From Gilvibacter sp. (GTDB lineage Bacteria; Bacteroidota; Bacteroidia; Flavobacteriales; Flavobacteriaceae): DNA of 51,177 nucleotides. Below, piece by piece: positions 24,182 through 33,785 of this stretch. Position numbers and translations under genes: made by a program. The stretch's first letter is position 1, and each line of letters begins with the position of its first letter. The notes under the pieces are model-generated. The model had not been told where the DNA came from. It saw only the letters and a list, made by a program, of their open reading frames with translations, and searched no databases. The DNA lies in contig NZ_JABSPU010000005.1 of assembly GCF_013214815.1 (NCBI RefSeq), positions 1 through 51,177 of the forward strand, in the 5' to 3' direction.

Positions 24182-26115
24182 TCTACTTCGATAAGTTTTA
24201 GGTCTTCTCCGTACATCATGATATAACCAGCATTGTTGGCATAGCCGCTTCCGCTTCGAACATAATAGAACTTATTCCCCACATACTGCGTTTCTCCATC
24301 CAAGTCAATCGCATCATAGAGGGATTCTGACATACCTAAACGCAATAAACAATCGTAGGTCACGTCAAATCCACGTATCGCAAAACGGTTTGGATACACC
24401 CCGTATTTGTTTTTATAACTGGTTACAAAAGCCTCCGGATTGTCATAGTCAAAACTGCGATACACAGAAGGATAAGTAAACTTCAAACGCGCCAAATTTG
24501 AGTTTTGAATATCTTCAAACTCATAGGCATCGGATTTGTCCAAAGTAAATAAGCGCACAGTCTTGTCTGGAGGAAGCCCATTGAGTAAACCAATCACATT
24601 ACTGACCAGCACTGGATTATCTGAAGCTAAGACCACCCAATTGTCTGCAATCGGATCTAGCTGATCTTGGATATCCACCACGTAAAGGAATTGTTCCTCA
24701 CGCGGGTCAAGCACCTTGGCGTTTGGAAATGCATTGCGCAGCATATTCTTTTCACGCGCCTTTTTAGCATCGGCAATGATGATCATATTTTTCCCTGCAC
24801 TATTGGCTTGTAAGTACTCCATCATTCGCGCTTCTAAGAAAGCCTCAGAAGGTACTGTATTGAAAAAATTGCGGCCGCCATTAGCTTGTTGATTGCTCAA
24901 CGGTGAAAGTACAGGAACATCTGCTCTGCGTAGGGCGTTACTCGCGCTGGTTGCGTTCTTTTGAAAGAGTGGACCAATTACAGCATCCACCTCATCAAAA
25001 TTCCCTTGCGCGATCAATTGACTGACCTTAGACGATTTGCCTTCCGTATCGAGTATTTGCAGATCCACAGAAAGTCCTTTGTCCTTTGCAAAATCAGCAG
25101 CCATTAAAACCCCGCTGTAGAAATCTAAAGCAATATTTAAAGTACGGCTGTTGATGAGCAAATCTTCATTGGCCTCTACAGAATCTCTCGAGACTTTGGT
25201 CAAGTCAAAAGGCAACATAACCACTAATTTTTTGGTATCGTAATTGGAGATCTGATATTCCAGATTGACCAGATTGGCACTGGCCTCTGTACCAGCATCA
25301 CCCATTTTAGGTAATTTTAGGATCATCCCAGCTTTTAGGCCATCTTTGGCGTATGGGTTCAAAGCAACGATCTCATCCTCTGTTAATCCGAACTTCACCT
25401 TTAAGCGGTAAAATCCTTCTTTGGGTTGTACCTCGTAAAAATCATAGAGGGAATCATCTACAGTAGCATCTGCAACCACTTCATTTTGCGGCACTTTTAG
25501 TACAGCTCCCATTTGTAGGGTGTCACCGATCTGCGGATTTAATGCTTCTAACTCTGCAATACTGATTCCATATTTGCGAGCGATACCATATTTGGTTTCC
25601 TTGGGCAAGACCGTGTGAACTTTGGTCGTATCCTTAACGGTAGTATTGTCTGGTAAAGTTCCTGTATTTCCAGTATTGCCCGTGTTGGTATCCGTAGTGA
25701 CCACAACTGTGCGGGTAAGCACAGGAATCATGATCTTGTCGCCTTTTCGAAGCTCTTCAGAATAAAGACGCTTATTGTATTTTTTGATGTCGTCTACCGT
25801 GACTCCATATTTCTTGGCTATGCTAAAGAGTGTCTCTTTACGCTTTACGCGGTGCCTTTTAAAATCGACAACTTGTTCGCTGTAGTTCGTTTGATCTGAT
25901 TCTGATGGAATGATCAAAATATTGTTCTCCTGTATGCCTTGACGAGCATCTGGATTCAAACGATAAATAGCTTCCTCGGTCACTCCGTATTGCTTGGCAA
26001 TACTGTAAACCGTTTCTCCTTGTTTTACGTTGTGACTTTTGTAACTGGTCTGTGCTGCAGCTGCAGTAGTGAGGGCTACAAAGAACAGCAAAAATCCAAT
26101 TTTAATTCCTTTCAT
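24178..26115 (-). CDS. Four-LysM protein with periplasmic-binding-protein-like domain
   Basis: Using ATG at 26113-26115, which shares one base with the guaA stop (TAATG), the protein has 645 residues. A start three codons earlier is possible. A signal peptide (KIGFLLFFVALTTAAAA) is followed by four LysM repeats between about residues 22 and 280, each opening like VKQGETVYSIAKQYGVTEEA and ending in a I(I/L)xIP-type strand. LysM binds peptidoglycan. From about residue 300 a type I periplasmic-binding-protein fold follows, with YSGVLMAADFAKDKG, AVIGPLF and VPVLSPLSNQ. No ABC permease is nearby, so this is more likely a wall-associated sensor or regulator, comparable in layout to LpoA, than a transport protein. 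It overlaps guaA and osmC. Confidence 0.88.
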   Translation of the reverse strand: MKGIKIGFLLFFVALTTAAAAQTSYKSHNVKQGETVYSIAKQYGVTEEAIYRLNPDARQGIQENNILIIPSESDQTNYSEQVVDFKRHRVKRKETLFSIAKKYGVTVDDIKKYNKRLYSEELRKGDKIMIPVLTRTVVVTTDTNTGNTGNTGTLPDNTTVKDTTKVHTVLPKETKYGIARKYGISIAELEALNPQIGDTLQMGAVLKVPQNEVVADATVDDSLYDFYEVQPKEGFYRLKVKFGLTEDEIVALNPYAKDGLKAGMILKLPKMGDAGTEASANLVNLEYQISNYDTKKLVVMLPFDLTKVSRDSVEANEDLLINSRTLNIALDFYSGVLMAADFAKDKGLSVDLQILDTEGKSSKVSQLIAQGNFDEVDAVIGPLFQKNATSASNALRRADVPVLSPLSNQQANGGRNFFNTVPSEAFLEARMMEYLQANSAGKNMIIIADAKKAREKNMLRNAFPNAKVLDPREEQFLYVVDIQDQLDPIADNWVVLASDNPVLVSNVIGLLNGLPPDKTVRLFTLDKSDAYEFEDIQNSNLARLKFTYPSVYRSFDYDNPEAFVTSYKNKYGVYPNRFAIRGFDVTYDCLLRLGMSESLYDAIDLDGETQYVGNKFYYVRSGSGYANNAGYIMMYGEDLKLIEVE

Positions 26116-27644
26116 TATTCCCATTCAATAGTTGCTGGCGGTTTAGAACTGATGTCATACACTACTCTATTAACGCCTTTCACTCGATTTATTATGCTGT
26201 TGGAAGTTTCCTGCAGGAAGTCATGTGGTAAATCCACCCAATCGGCAGTCATTCCGTCTGTAGATTCTACAGCGCGCAATGCAACTACCTGTTCATAGGT
26301 GCGTTCATCTCCCATTACACCAACAGATTGTATGGGTAACAGAATCGCTCCTGCTTGCCATACCTTATCGTAGAGACCCCATTTTTTCAAACCGTCGATA
26401 AAGATGTGATCTACTTCCTGTAAGATACGTACTTTTTCTGAGGTGATATCGCCCAGAATACGGATCCCCAAACCAGGTCCCGGGAACGGGTGACGCCCCA
26501 AGATGTCTGGAGAGATCTCTAATTGAGATCCTACCCGACGCACTTCATCTTTAAACAACATGCGTAGCGGCTCTACCACTTTTAATTTCATAAAATCCGG
26601 CAAGCCACCCACGTTGTGGTGTGATTTAATGGTCACAGAAGGACCGTTTACTGAAACGCTTTCAATAACGTCAGGATAAATGGTTCCTTGTCCGAGCCAA
26701 TTAACGCCTTCTACCTGGTTGGCCTCATCGTCAAAAACTTCAATGAACACGCGTCCAATAGCCTTGCGTTTGGCCTCCGGATCGGTTACTCCTTTCAAGG
26801 CATCCAAAAAGCGTGCCGAGGCATCAACTCCTTTTACGTTGAGTCCCATCCCTTGATACTGCTCTAGGACACTTTCAAATTCATTTTTACGCAAAAGACC
26901 GTTGTTCACAAAAATGCAATAGAGGTTCTTCCCAATGGCCTTGTGCAATAAAACTGCAGCAACACTGGAATCCACACCTCCAGACAATCCTAACACAACT
27001 TTATCCTCTCCCAACTTCTCTTTGAGCTCTTCAACAGTAGTTTCTACAAAGTGCGCAGGAGTCCAATCTGGATTGATCCCTGCAATATGGATCAAGAAAT
27101 TCTCCAAGAGTTGCTTTCCGTCTGTACTGTGATACACCTCGGGGTGAAACTGGATAGCATATGTAGGTTCTCCTTGAATCTTGTAGGCAGCATTGGCCAC
27201 GTCATGCGTAGAAGCCAAGCGCACACCTCCTTCTGGAAGTTCTGCAATGGTATCACTGTGACTCATCCAGACTTGTGAACCGGTTTCAATATGGGTAAAC
27301 AAAGCTTCGATATCTGTGATCTCTGCTAAGCGCGCGCGACCGTATTCACGGGTATTTGAAGGTGCTACATTACCCCCGTGGAAATGCGCCAAATATTGCG
27401 CTCCATAGCAAACCCCTAGTAAGGGTTTGTGCCCTTTGATCTTAGAGAGATCCGGATGCGGGGCATCTTCTCCACGAACCGAAAACGGACTCCCGGAAAG
27501 GATTACGGCTTTAAAAGGATCTAAATTCTCTGGAACCTTGTGATACGGGTGGATTTCACAGTAAATATTAAGTTCGCGAACTCTACGTGCGATGAGTTGT
27601 GTATACTGCGAACCAAAATCGAGGATAAGTACGTTGTTTTGCAT
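26115..27644 (-). CDS. guaA: GMP synthase (glutamine-hydrolysing)
   Basis: A 509-residue enzyme converting XMP to GMP. The start is ATG at 27642-27644 ([20 protein letters not shown]); a TTG two codons upstream overlaps the -7 element and is rejected. The N-terminal glutamine amidotransferase has the nucleophile Cys in [12 protein letters not shown] and His-Glu in [11 protein letters not shown]. The ATP pyrophosphatase domain has the PP-loop [15 protein letters not shown], and the C-terminal dimerisation domain ends KPPATIEWE. It lies upstream of the LysM gene with one-base overlap, so GMP synthesis and the envelope protein share a transcript. Confidence 0.98.
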   Translation of the reverse strand: MQNNVLILDFGSQYTQLIARRVRELNIYCEIHPYHKVPENLDPFKAVILSGSPFSVRGEDAPHPDLSKIKGHKPLLGVCYGAQYLAHFHGGNVAPSNTREYGRARLAEITDIEALFTHIETGSQVWMSHSDTIAELPEGGVRLASTHDVANAAYKIQGEPTYAIQFHPEVYHSTDGKQLLENFLIHIAGINPDWTPAHFVETTVEELKEKLGEDKVVLGLSGGVDSSVAAVLLHKAIGKNLYCIFVNNGLLRKNEFESVLEQYQGMGLNVKGVDASARFLDALKGVTDPEAKRKAIGRVFIEVFDDEANQVEGVNWLGQGTIYPDVIESVSVNGPSVTIKSHHNVGGLPDFMKLKVVEPLRMLFKDEVRRVGSQLEISPDILGRHPFPGPGLGIRILGDITSEKVRILQEVDHIFIDGLKKWGLYDKVWQAGAILLPIQSVGVMGDERTYEQVVALRAVESTDGMTADWVDLPHDFLQETSNSIINRVKGVNRVVYDISSKPPATIEWE

Positions 27645-27647
27645 GTG

Positions 27648-27655
27648 CAAAAGTA
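27648..27655 (-). promoter_or_regulatory. -7 promoter element for guaA
   Basis: The minus strand reads TACTTTTG, a full TAnnTTTG match. It ends only three bases before the guaA ATG, so the transcript would start at or very near the start codon. This supports ATG 27644 over the TTG at 27650 and implies a leaderless or very short leader mRNA. Confidence 0.45.
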
Positions 27656-27714
27656 GTTGAAATTTGACGACTCGCTAAAAAAGTCTGTCAAAAAAATTAA
27701 CTACTCATCAACAC

Positions 27715-29316
27715 TTACAGACGAATTACAGAAAATTCCGATTTAAAGGGATCCAATTGCTCCAAGAGCAGTGGAATAAGCCCATCACCGGCCTCCAAAT
27801 AGAATTCAGAAAAGTTGGCTTTGCGTTCTTGCAGATTGTTCGCAGGAAACACGGCATCTCTTAATTCTTGAGCCCGTGCAATGCGATCGTTGTGGTTTCG
27901 TTTTTCCGCCTTACGGAGTCGCTTTTCTAAGTTTTTTAGCCCATTGATCTGTTTTTTCTCCTGAGCAGCAACAGCACCTTCAAAGGAAGGATCGGTCTGT
28001 TTTACAAGTTCGTAAAGGGCTTCAAACTGTTTTTTCAAATGCGCCTTCTGCGGCTCAAAATCCAAGGGCAAACCGCTGTGTTGTTTGACCAGATGAGAAG
28101 CCAAAGCCTCTGGCTTTTTAAAGAGATCGGCAACGTCTAGTCCCAAACGCTCCCATTTACCCATTTGTTTTTCTGTGATGAGTAAGGCCGAATTTCTCAA
28201 CATCAGCATTGGGAAAGTCACACCTACAGCTTCAAAATAATCTTTTAACTGCAGCCAATAGGCCAATTCACCACCCCCTCCAATATAACAGAGGTTGGGC
28301 AAGATCACTTCCTGATACAATGGACGCAAGAGCGCATTGGGAGAAAATTGCTCCGGATGCTGTTCTAACTTTGCCAAAATTTCTGCTACTGAGAAAGACA
28401 AATCGGTATCGTTGATCACGTACTGATCGCCAACTTGAACTATTCGCTCGCGCAAGCCTTGGTCCAAATAGAATAAGTTGATTTCCCGAGGATGCACCTG
28501 CTCCTTATATCCAGCAGCAACTAGATCCGTAGTGGTAGCACTAATAACCTCATGTCCCTTCTGCGCTAAGAGTTCTTGCTTAGCATAAGGTACAAAAGCA
28601 GCTTTTAGTCTTGGGTCATTACCATCTACGATTACCAAACCTTGATCGGCAAATAAGGCATTGGCTAAGTATCGTGTTGCCGTGGCCAGATCGTCATGTT
28701 TTAAATATGCGTTTTCAAAGAGCTCTCGCAAAAAGCTTGCTTGAATACTCGTTCCCAGGGCCGCTCCAATCACCTCACTGACTTGCTGAAGTCCTTCCGT
28801 AGAAAGATCGCCTACGGCTCCACCATCTTGGCGATTCCACGCCACTTTACTCCCTCTAAAGTTGAAGTAGTTGATCTCATCAAAATCGTGGTCCTCCGTG
28901 GCCATCCAATACACAGGAACAAAATTGTGCTCAGGATACGTCTGTTTAGCTTGCTTACAGAAGTTGATCACCGAAACGATCTTGTATAAAAAATACAAGG
29001 GCCCAGTAAATAGGTTTAACTGATGCCCCGTGGTAATGGTAAAGGTATTTGATTGCTTGAGTGATTCTATATTATCAGCGGTAGCCTCGCTAATCGAGAC
29101 AGATCCGTAGGCTGCCATCAAGCTTTCAGAAAGGGTTTTACGCCAGTTTGGTTCACATACCGCTGTTGCCTGTTTTTCTTGAATCTGATCGGATAAAGCC
29201 TCAAGTGACGGGAATCTGTGGTAGAACGGTCTTACGGCCTGTTCTTGCCCCAAATAATCACATATGGTCTTTGAAAAATAACCAGTCTGGGAATAGGGTA
29301 CGTAAACTGCGGACAT
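27715..29316 (-). CDS. bshC: Putative cysteine ligase BshC (bacillithiol synthesis)
   Basis: A 533-residue protein that in Firmicutes and many Bacteroidota is assigned to adding cysteine to GlcN-malate, the last step of bacillithiol synthesis. Recognisable regions are ITTGHQLNLFTGPLYFLYK, PVYWMATEDHDFDEINYF, CYIGGGGELAYWLQLKDYF and a long charged coiled coil (about 440-490). Start chosen at ATG 29314-29316 (MSAVYVPYSQTGYF); the frame extends 45 codons further upstream but that part overlaps the promoter of the divergent peptidase gene and has no family match. A -7-like TATTTTTA (minus, 29347-29340) supports this start. guaA follows after 70 bases. Confidence 0.92.
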   Translation of the reverse strand: MSAVYVPYSQTGYFSKTICDYLGQEQAVRPFYHRFPSLEALSDQIQEKQATAVCEPNWRKTLSESLMAAYGSVSISEATADNIESLKQSNTFTITTGHQLNLFTGPLYFLYKIVSVINFCKQAKQTYPEHNFVPVYWMATEDHDFDEINYFNFRGSKVAWNRQDGGAVGDLSTEGLQQVSEVIGAALGTSIQASFLRELFENAYLKHDDLATATRYLANALFADQGLVIVDGNDPRLKAAFVPYAKQELLAQKGHEVISATTTDLVAAGYKEQVHPREINLFYLDQGLRERIVQVGDQYVINDTDLSFSVAEILAKLEQHPEQFSPNALLRPLYQEVILPNLCYIGGGGELAYWLQLKDYFEAVGVTFPMLMLRNSALLITEKQMGKWERLGLDVADLFKKPEALASHLVKQHSGLPLDFEPQKAHLKKQFEALYELVKQTDPSFEGAVAAQEKKQINGLKNLEKRLRKAEKRNHNDRIARAQELRDAVFPANNLQERKANFSEFYLEAGDGLIPLLLEQLDPFKSEFSVIRL

Positions 29317-29402
29317 ATGGGTTGGCTCCAATTGGAGGGTAAAAATACGAACTTCACTTCTATCGATTCTAAAAGATTCGTTAATGTTCCCTTTAGAGCC
29401 CA

Positions 29403-29431
29403 TTTGCTTTGCCCCAATTTTCGTAGCTTTA
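29403..29431 (+). promoter_or_regulatory. Possible promoter for the M14 peptidase gene
   Basis: TTTG (29403-29406), a 17-base spacer and TAGCTTTA (29424-29431) resemble the Bacteroidota promoter with one mismatch in the -7. It lies 23 bases before the ATG at 29455, in the 138-base divergent gap from bshC. Confidence 0.4.
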
Positions 29432-29454
29432 AAGCTTATTTTAACAACCAATCA

Positions 29455-31923
29455 ATGCAACGCATCACCCTATTATTTTTATTGTTTGTGGGCCTAATTG
29501 GACAGGCTCAAGTGCAATCCCCAGAAGAGTTTTTAGGTTATCCCGTTGGGACACAATTTAGCAGACATGCCGATGTTGTGGCCTATTTCAACCATGTGGC
29601 AGATCAAAGCCCTATGGTGCAATACGACACCTACGGAAAAACCTATGAACGCAGACCGCTCACTTATGCCGTGGTCTCTACACCTGAGAATTTGGCAAAG
29701 ATCGATCAGATCCGAACCGATAACTTAAAAAGTATTGGTCTGGCTAGTGGAAGTGCAGATCCAGAAGTTGCCATTGTTTGGCTGAGTTATAATGTTCACG
29801 GGAACGAAGCCTCCAGCACAGAAGCAGCTATGTTGACCCTTTACAAGCTCATTACCGAAAAGCAAGATTGGCTACAAAACACCATCGTTATTATAGATCC
29901 CTGCGTCAACCCTGATGGCCGTGATCGATACGCGAACTGGTACAACCAAGTAAAGGCCACACCGTATAACAGCGCTCAAATTGCTACCGAGCACAATGAG
30001 CCTTGGCCAGGAGGACGCCCAAACCACTACCTTTTTGATTTGAACCGCGATTGGGCTTGGGCCTCGCAAATAGAATCTCAAGAACGTCTAAAAATATACA
30101 ACCAATGGATGCCGCACATTCATGTGGATTTCCACGAACAAGGCATCAACGAGCCATATTACTTTGCTCCGGCCGCTGCGCCTTATCACGAGATCATTAG
30201 TGATTGGCAGTACGACTTTCAAGAAGCCATCGGTAGAAACCATGCCAAGTACTTTGACCGTGAAGGTTGGCTATTCTTTTCAAGAGAGCGATTTGACTTG
30301 CTTTACCCAAGTTATGGAGACACCTATCCTACCTTTATGGGTGCCATTGGAATGACTTACGAGCAAGCCGGTCACGGACGTGCTGGGTTGGGGATTGATA
30401 CTGATGAAGGCTATGAACTCACTTTATTAGATCGCGTTATGCACCACACCACTACAGGGCTTTCTACAGTGGAAATGGGCGCTAAAAACGCAGCCAAACT
30501 CAACGATGAATTCCAAAAGTTCTTCAACAATTCGAATTTGAAATACAAGAGCTTTGTGCTCACCGGTAATGCGGATAATATAAACGCCCTGACTCAGTTG
30601 TTGGATCGTCATGAAATCAAGTACAGCTTTGGAAGCAGTGGTTCGGCTACAGGTTATCGATACAGCACTCAAGGCAAAGGCAGTGTGAGTAACCAAGGTG
30701 CCTTGATCATCAATACTGATCAGCCTAAGGGCAAAATGGTCAAAGTACTTTTTGAGCCTGATGCGGCTTTAGAAGAACCTTTGACTTATGACATCACGGC
30801 CTGGAACCTTGTACATGCATACGGCTTAGATGGTGTAGCGAGCACGGTAAAAGTTAACGGAAGCGGAAGCGCTCCTGGATCGAACTTTGAAACCGTTAAT
30901 ACTGTTGCGGCTGGATACATCGCCAAATGGAACAGTATGGAAGACGCGCGTTTCTTATCAGCCTTATTGCAAGCCGGGGTTCGAGTACGTTTTACAGAAA
31001 AGCCTATGCAACTGAACGGCAATAACTTTGATCGTGGAAGTTTAGTGATCACCAAAAGTGACAACAGAAACAATCCAGATTTTCCACAAAACCTAATTAA
31101 AGTTGCACAGCAATACGACCGTTATTTATACAGTTCCAATTCCTCTTTTGCGGATAGAACTCCTGATTTTGGATCGCCAGACATTAAATTGATCAATCCT
31201 CAGCGTATCGCCATGTTGCAAGGCGATGGAACTTCTTCATTGAGCTATGGAGCGCTTTGGCACTTCTTTGAGCAGCAGCTCCACTACCCGATCACTTCTA
31301 TCAATACGGAAAGCTTTAGACCTTCTGTACTTCAAAATTTTGATGTGCTGATCATGCCAGAAGGCTGGTACGGAAGTGTGACCAATGGTAATACCTTGGA
31401 CGACCTGAAAAGTTGGATTCGAGGCGGAGGAAAGGTCATTGCTTTAGGTCGAGCAGTTAATGCCTTTAGCGGCAAAGATGGTTTCGGACTCAAAAATAAC
31501 ACCAGCGATTCTGATGACGATTCTAGCAATTTAACCCCTTACGATCAACGCGAACGCGAGAGTTTAAAGAACTTCATCACTGGTGCTATTTACAAGATCA
31601 AAATGGACGATTCCCACCCGATGGCCTTTGGGTTTGGAGATACTTACTACAGTCTCAAACTAGGCAGCAGTTCATTCCAACACTTAGACAATGGTTACAA
31701 TGTAGGTTATATAGAAGGCGATGCGGTAAGCGTCGCTGGATTCTCTGGGGAAGCAGCTAAGGCTTCGCTTAAAAACTCTTTGGTATTCGGAGAGGTTAGA
31801 ATGGGACGCGGAAGCGTAGTTTATATGGTTGACAACCCCATGTTCCGTTCCTTCTGGGAAAACGGAAAGCTACTTTTGGTCAATGGGATCTTTATGGTCA
31901 ACAGCAACGTTTTTAGACTGTAG
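29455..31923 (+). CDS. M14 family zinc carboxypeptidase, exported
   Basis: An 822-residue protein starting at ATG 29455 with a clear signal peptide (MQRITLLFLLFVGLIGQAQ); the frame is open 46 codons further upstream but that overlaps bshC and its promoter. Zinc ligands His115 and Glu118 are in SYNVHGNEASSTEA, the third His is in HIHVDFHEQG, and the catalytic Glu is likely that in GMTYEQAGHG. DLNRDWAW and NPDGRDRY are further M14 landmarks. The region about 600-700 (DVLIMPEGWYG, SWIRGGGKVIALG) resembles a class I glutamine amidotransferase-like fold without its catalytic Cys. It probably trims peptides in the periplasm or outside. A strong bidirectional terminator follows. Confidence 0.9.
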   Translation: MQRITLLFLLFVGLIGQAQVQSPEEFLGYPVGTQFSRHADVVAYFNHVADQSPMVQYDTYGKTYERRPLTYAVVSTPENLAKIDQIRTDNLKSIGLASGSADPEVAIVWLSYNVHGNEASSTEAAMLTLYKLITEKQDWLQNTIVIIDPCVNPDGRDRYANWYNQVKATPYNSAQIATEHNEPWPGGRPNHYLFDLNRDWAWASQIESQERLKIYNQWMPHIHVDFHEQGINEPYYFAPAAAPYHEIISDWQYDFQEAIGRNHAKYFDREGWLFFSRERFDLLYPSYGDTYPTFMGAIGMTYEQAGHGRAGLGIDTDEGYELTLLDRVMHHTTTGLSTVEMGAKNAAKLNDEFQKFFNNSNLKYKSFVLTGNADNINALTQLLDRHEIKYSFGSSGSATGYRYSTQGKGSVSNQGALIINTDQPKGKMVKVLFEPDAALEEPLTYDITAWNLVHAYGLDGVASTVKVNGSGSAPGSNFETVNTVAAGYIAKWNSMEDARFLSALLQAGVRVRFTEKPMQLNGNNFDRGSLVITKSDNRNNPDFPQNLIKVAQQYDRYLYSSNSSFADRTPDFGSPDIKLINPQRIAMLQGDGTSSLSYGALWHFFEQQLHYPITSINTESFRPSVLQNFDVLIMPEGWYGSVTNGNTLDDLKSWIRGGGKVIALGRAVNAFSGKDGFGLKNNTSDSDDDSSNLTPYDQRERESLKNFITGAIYKIKMDDSHPMAFGFGDTYYSLKLGSSSFQHLDNGYNVGYIEGDAVSVAGFSGEAAKASLKNSLVFGEVRMGRGSVVYMVDNPMFRSFWENGKLLLVNGIFMVNSNVFRL

Positions 31924-31941
31924 CCAACAAAACAGAAAACT

Positions 31942-31973
31942 AAAAAGCCGAACAGCAATGTTCGGCTTTTTTT
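31942..31973. terminator. Bidirectional intrinsic terminator
   Basis: AAAAAGCCGAACA (31942-31954) pairs perfectly with TGTTCGGCTTTTT across a GCAA loop, and a T-run follows on the plus strand with an A-run before the stem serving the minus strand. It lies between the convergent M14 peptidase and serine hydrolase genes and is the best terminator in the window. Confidence 0.92.
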
Positions 31974-31988
31974 ATAATTCCTGTTTGC

Positions 31989-33650
31989 TTAATCTATTCT
32001 CTTAGCGGGTAGGACTTGACCGCCCTGCTTTAAAACAAGTCCTGTAGCCTTACCATCTCCATCCACATTAAAAGTTAGGGCGCCGGGAACTACCTTTAAA
32101 AAGAACTCATGAGGGGCACTCGGATAGATCTGTGCTGCACTTTGCCCTGTGGCTTGAACCATGAGCTTCTCATCTTCTAAAAACACGCGGATCTCAAACC
32201 CCGGTTGTAACTCATAGGTTCCTTGATAATTAGCCAATACAGCGGCAGGAACATCAATCTCTTCTGGAGCTGTAGGAGCTTGCTTTGCCGTTTCCACACC
32301 AACTGCTTTGTTGATTCGATCTTCAAACACGGCCTGTTTGCCTTGGTCTCCCATGGAGAAGGTGTACTTGATAGTACTCCCTTCAAAATAAAACTCGTTA
32401 GCAGACGCTGGGATCAAAGGGAGTTTTGAACTTCCCTCGCGCTGACTGAACAATTGTCCATTCTCCAAAGTCACAAATCGAACTACGTCAGCATCAAAAA
32501 GATAGGCACCCACCCATTTTTGCAGTTCTTGTTCTGAAAGAGATACTCCCTGCGAATTATCGGGATAAGGCTTGCCAATAGCCATAGCAGCCATCTTTAT
32601 GGCTACATCGGTAGGAGAGTTTCCATTGGAGTTGCACAGGGCAATAACATAAACATCCTCGTCTGGTAAATAAAGTCCGTAGGTGTTGTATCCAAAAATT
32701 CCACCTCCATGTTCTACACTTGGACTCCCATTAACTTCATTGACTTGCCAGCCATATCCGTAATAGGTAGGGGCTCCATTGTTCAAGCTTGTATTGACGA
32801 AAGCTACAGCCAGTTTTTCTTTGGGCAGCAACTTTCCATCATTCAAAGCCTCTTGCCAAATCAGCATATCCTCCACATTGCTCATTAGAGAACCAGCAGC
32901 ATAAGGAAGACTCATACTCAAGTAATCTGCATTACGCCATCCGCTATCCGTAGGTTGATACCCCCAAGCTCTGTTTGGGATCAACTTTGTTTTGCTGCCG
33001 TAGTACGAGTGCTTCATACCTAAAGGATCAAAGATGTTCTCCTGAATGAAAGCTTCATAAGTTGTGCCGCTAACCTGCTCAATGATGGCACCCAAGATGA
33101 TATAACCCGAATTGTTGTAAAGCCATTGATCTCCGGTCTTGAAGTCCATGGGCTCATTTTTAAAGAAATCAATGATCTCTGTTGGAGTCATATCCTTGCG
33201 CGCATTGTATTGAAAAGATTGCATGCCGGTATAACTCTTAATACCAGAGGTATGATTGAGCAAATGATGAATCTTGATCGCGTTTCCGTCTGTTGGATAA
33301 TCTGGAAAGAACTTGGTGATCGGATCTTGAACATCGAGCTTACCGGCTTCTTGCAACATTAAAATGGCAACGGCAGTAAACTGTTTGGTTATAGAACCCA
33401 GCTCAAAAACGTTTTCTGGATTCAAAGGTACCGAGAGTTCCATATTGGACAAGCCAAAGGCGTTTTTATAGATGACCTTTCCGTCTTTAGCGATTAGTGC
33501 AGAGATTCCAGGAGCATCCGCAGGATATTGCGCCGCGAGCATTTTATCTACGCTTGATTTCAGGTCTTGGGCATGAAGTTTTAAGCCTCCGCAAGCAACG
33601 ATTGCCAAGCACAACAAAGCAGTCCGGAAAGTATGTTTTAGATTTTTCAT
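31989..33650 (-). CDS. Serine hydrolase, class C beta-lactamase-like, exported
   Basis: A 553-residue protein with a signal sequence (residues 1-28). The cysteine at position 20 (IVACGG) could be a lipobox, but a cleavage site after HAQ fits as well. The catalytic motifs are Ser86-x-x-Lys89 in ELGSITKQFTAVA, YNNSGY near residue 178 and EHGGGIFGYN near residue 310. About 190 further residues form C-terminal lipocalin-like or beta-rich extensions (VGAYLFDADVVRFVTLENGQ and YQGTYELQPGFEIRVF), a typical arrangement in Bacteroidota homologues. The substrate is unknown. The 135-base divergent gap upstream shows no strong promoter. Confidence 0.88.
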   Translation of the reverse strand: MKNLKHTFRTALLCLAIVACGGLKLHAQDLKSSVDKMLAAQYPADAPGISALIAKDGKVIYKNAFGLSNMELSVPLNPENVFELGSITKQFTAVAILMLQEAGKLDVQDPITKFFPDYPTDGNAIKIHHLLNHTSGIKSYTGMQSFQYNARKDMTPTEIIDFFKNEPMDFKTGDQWLYNNSGYIILGAIIEQVSGTTYEAFIQENIFDPLGMKHSYYGSKTKLIPNRAWGYQPTDSGWRNADYLSMSLPYAAGSLMSNVEDMLIWQEALNDGKLLPKEKLAVAFVNTSLNNGAPTYYGYGWQVNEVNGSPSVEHGGGIFGYNTYGLYLPDEDVYVIALCNSNGNSPTDVAIKMAAMAIGKPYPDNSQGVSLSEQELQKWVGAYLFDADVVRFVTLENGQLFSQREGSSKLPLIPASANEFYFEGSTIKYTFSMGDQGKQAVFEDRINKAVGVETAKQAPTAPEEIDVPAAVLANYQGTYELQPGFEIRVFLEDEKLMVQATGQSAAQIYPSAPHEFFLKVVPGALTFNVDGDGKATGLVLKQGGQVLPAKRID

Positions 33651-33785
33651 GTTTAGTGATTGTTTGATGTATATCTGACGCCAAGTGGGGAGGCTGAGTT
33701 ACAGCTGAGGCGAGAATTTTTTTTAAGGTATTTAAAATTAACGACATAACTCATACTTCTGGGAAGAGCTTAGTATCTTAGAGCT

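Noticed and set aside
27645-27650. TTG start two codons upstream for guaA
   Set aside because: These bases overlap the -7 element TACTTTTG; ATG at 27644 fits the family start.
29317-29454. N-terminal extensions of the M14 peptidase and of bshC across their divergent gap
   Set aside because: Each would overlap the other's promoter or coding region; the downstream ATG of the peptidase gives a clean signal peptide and that of bshC a family-like start.
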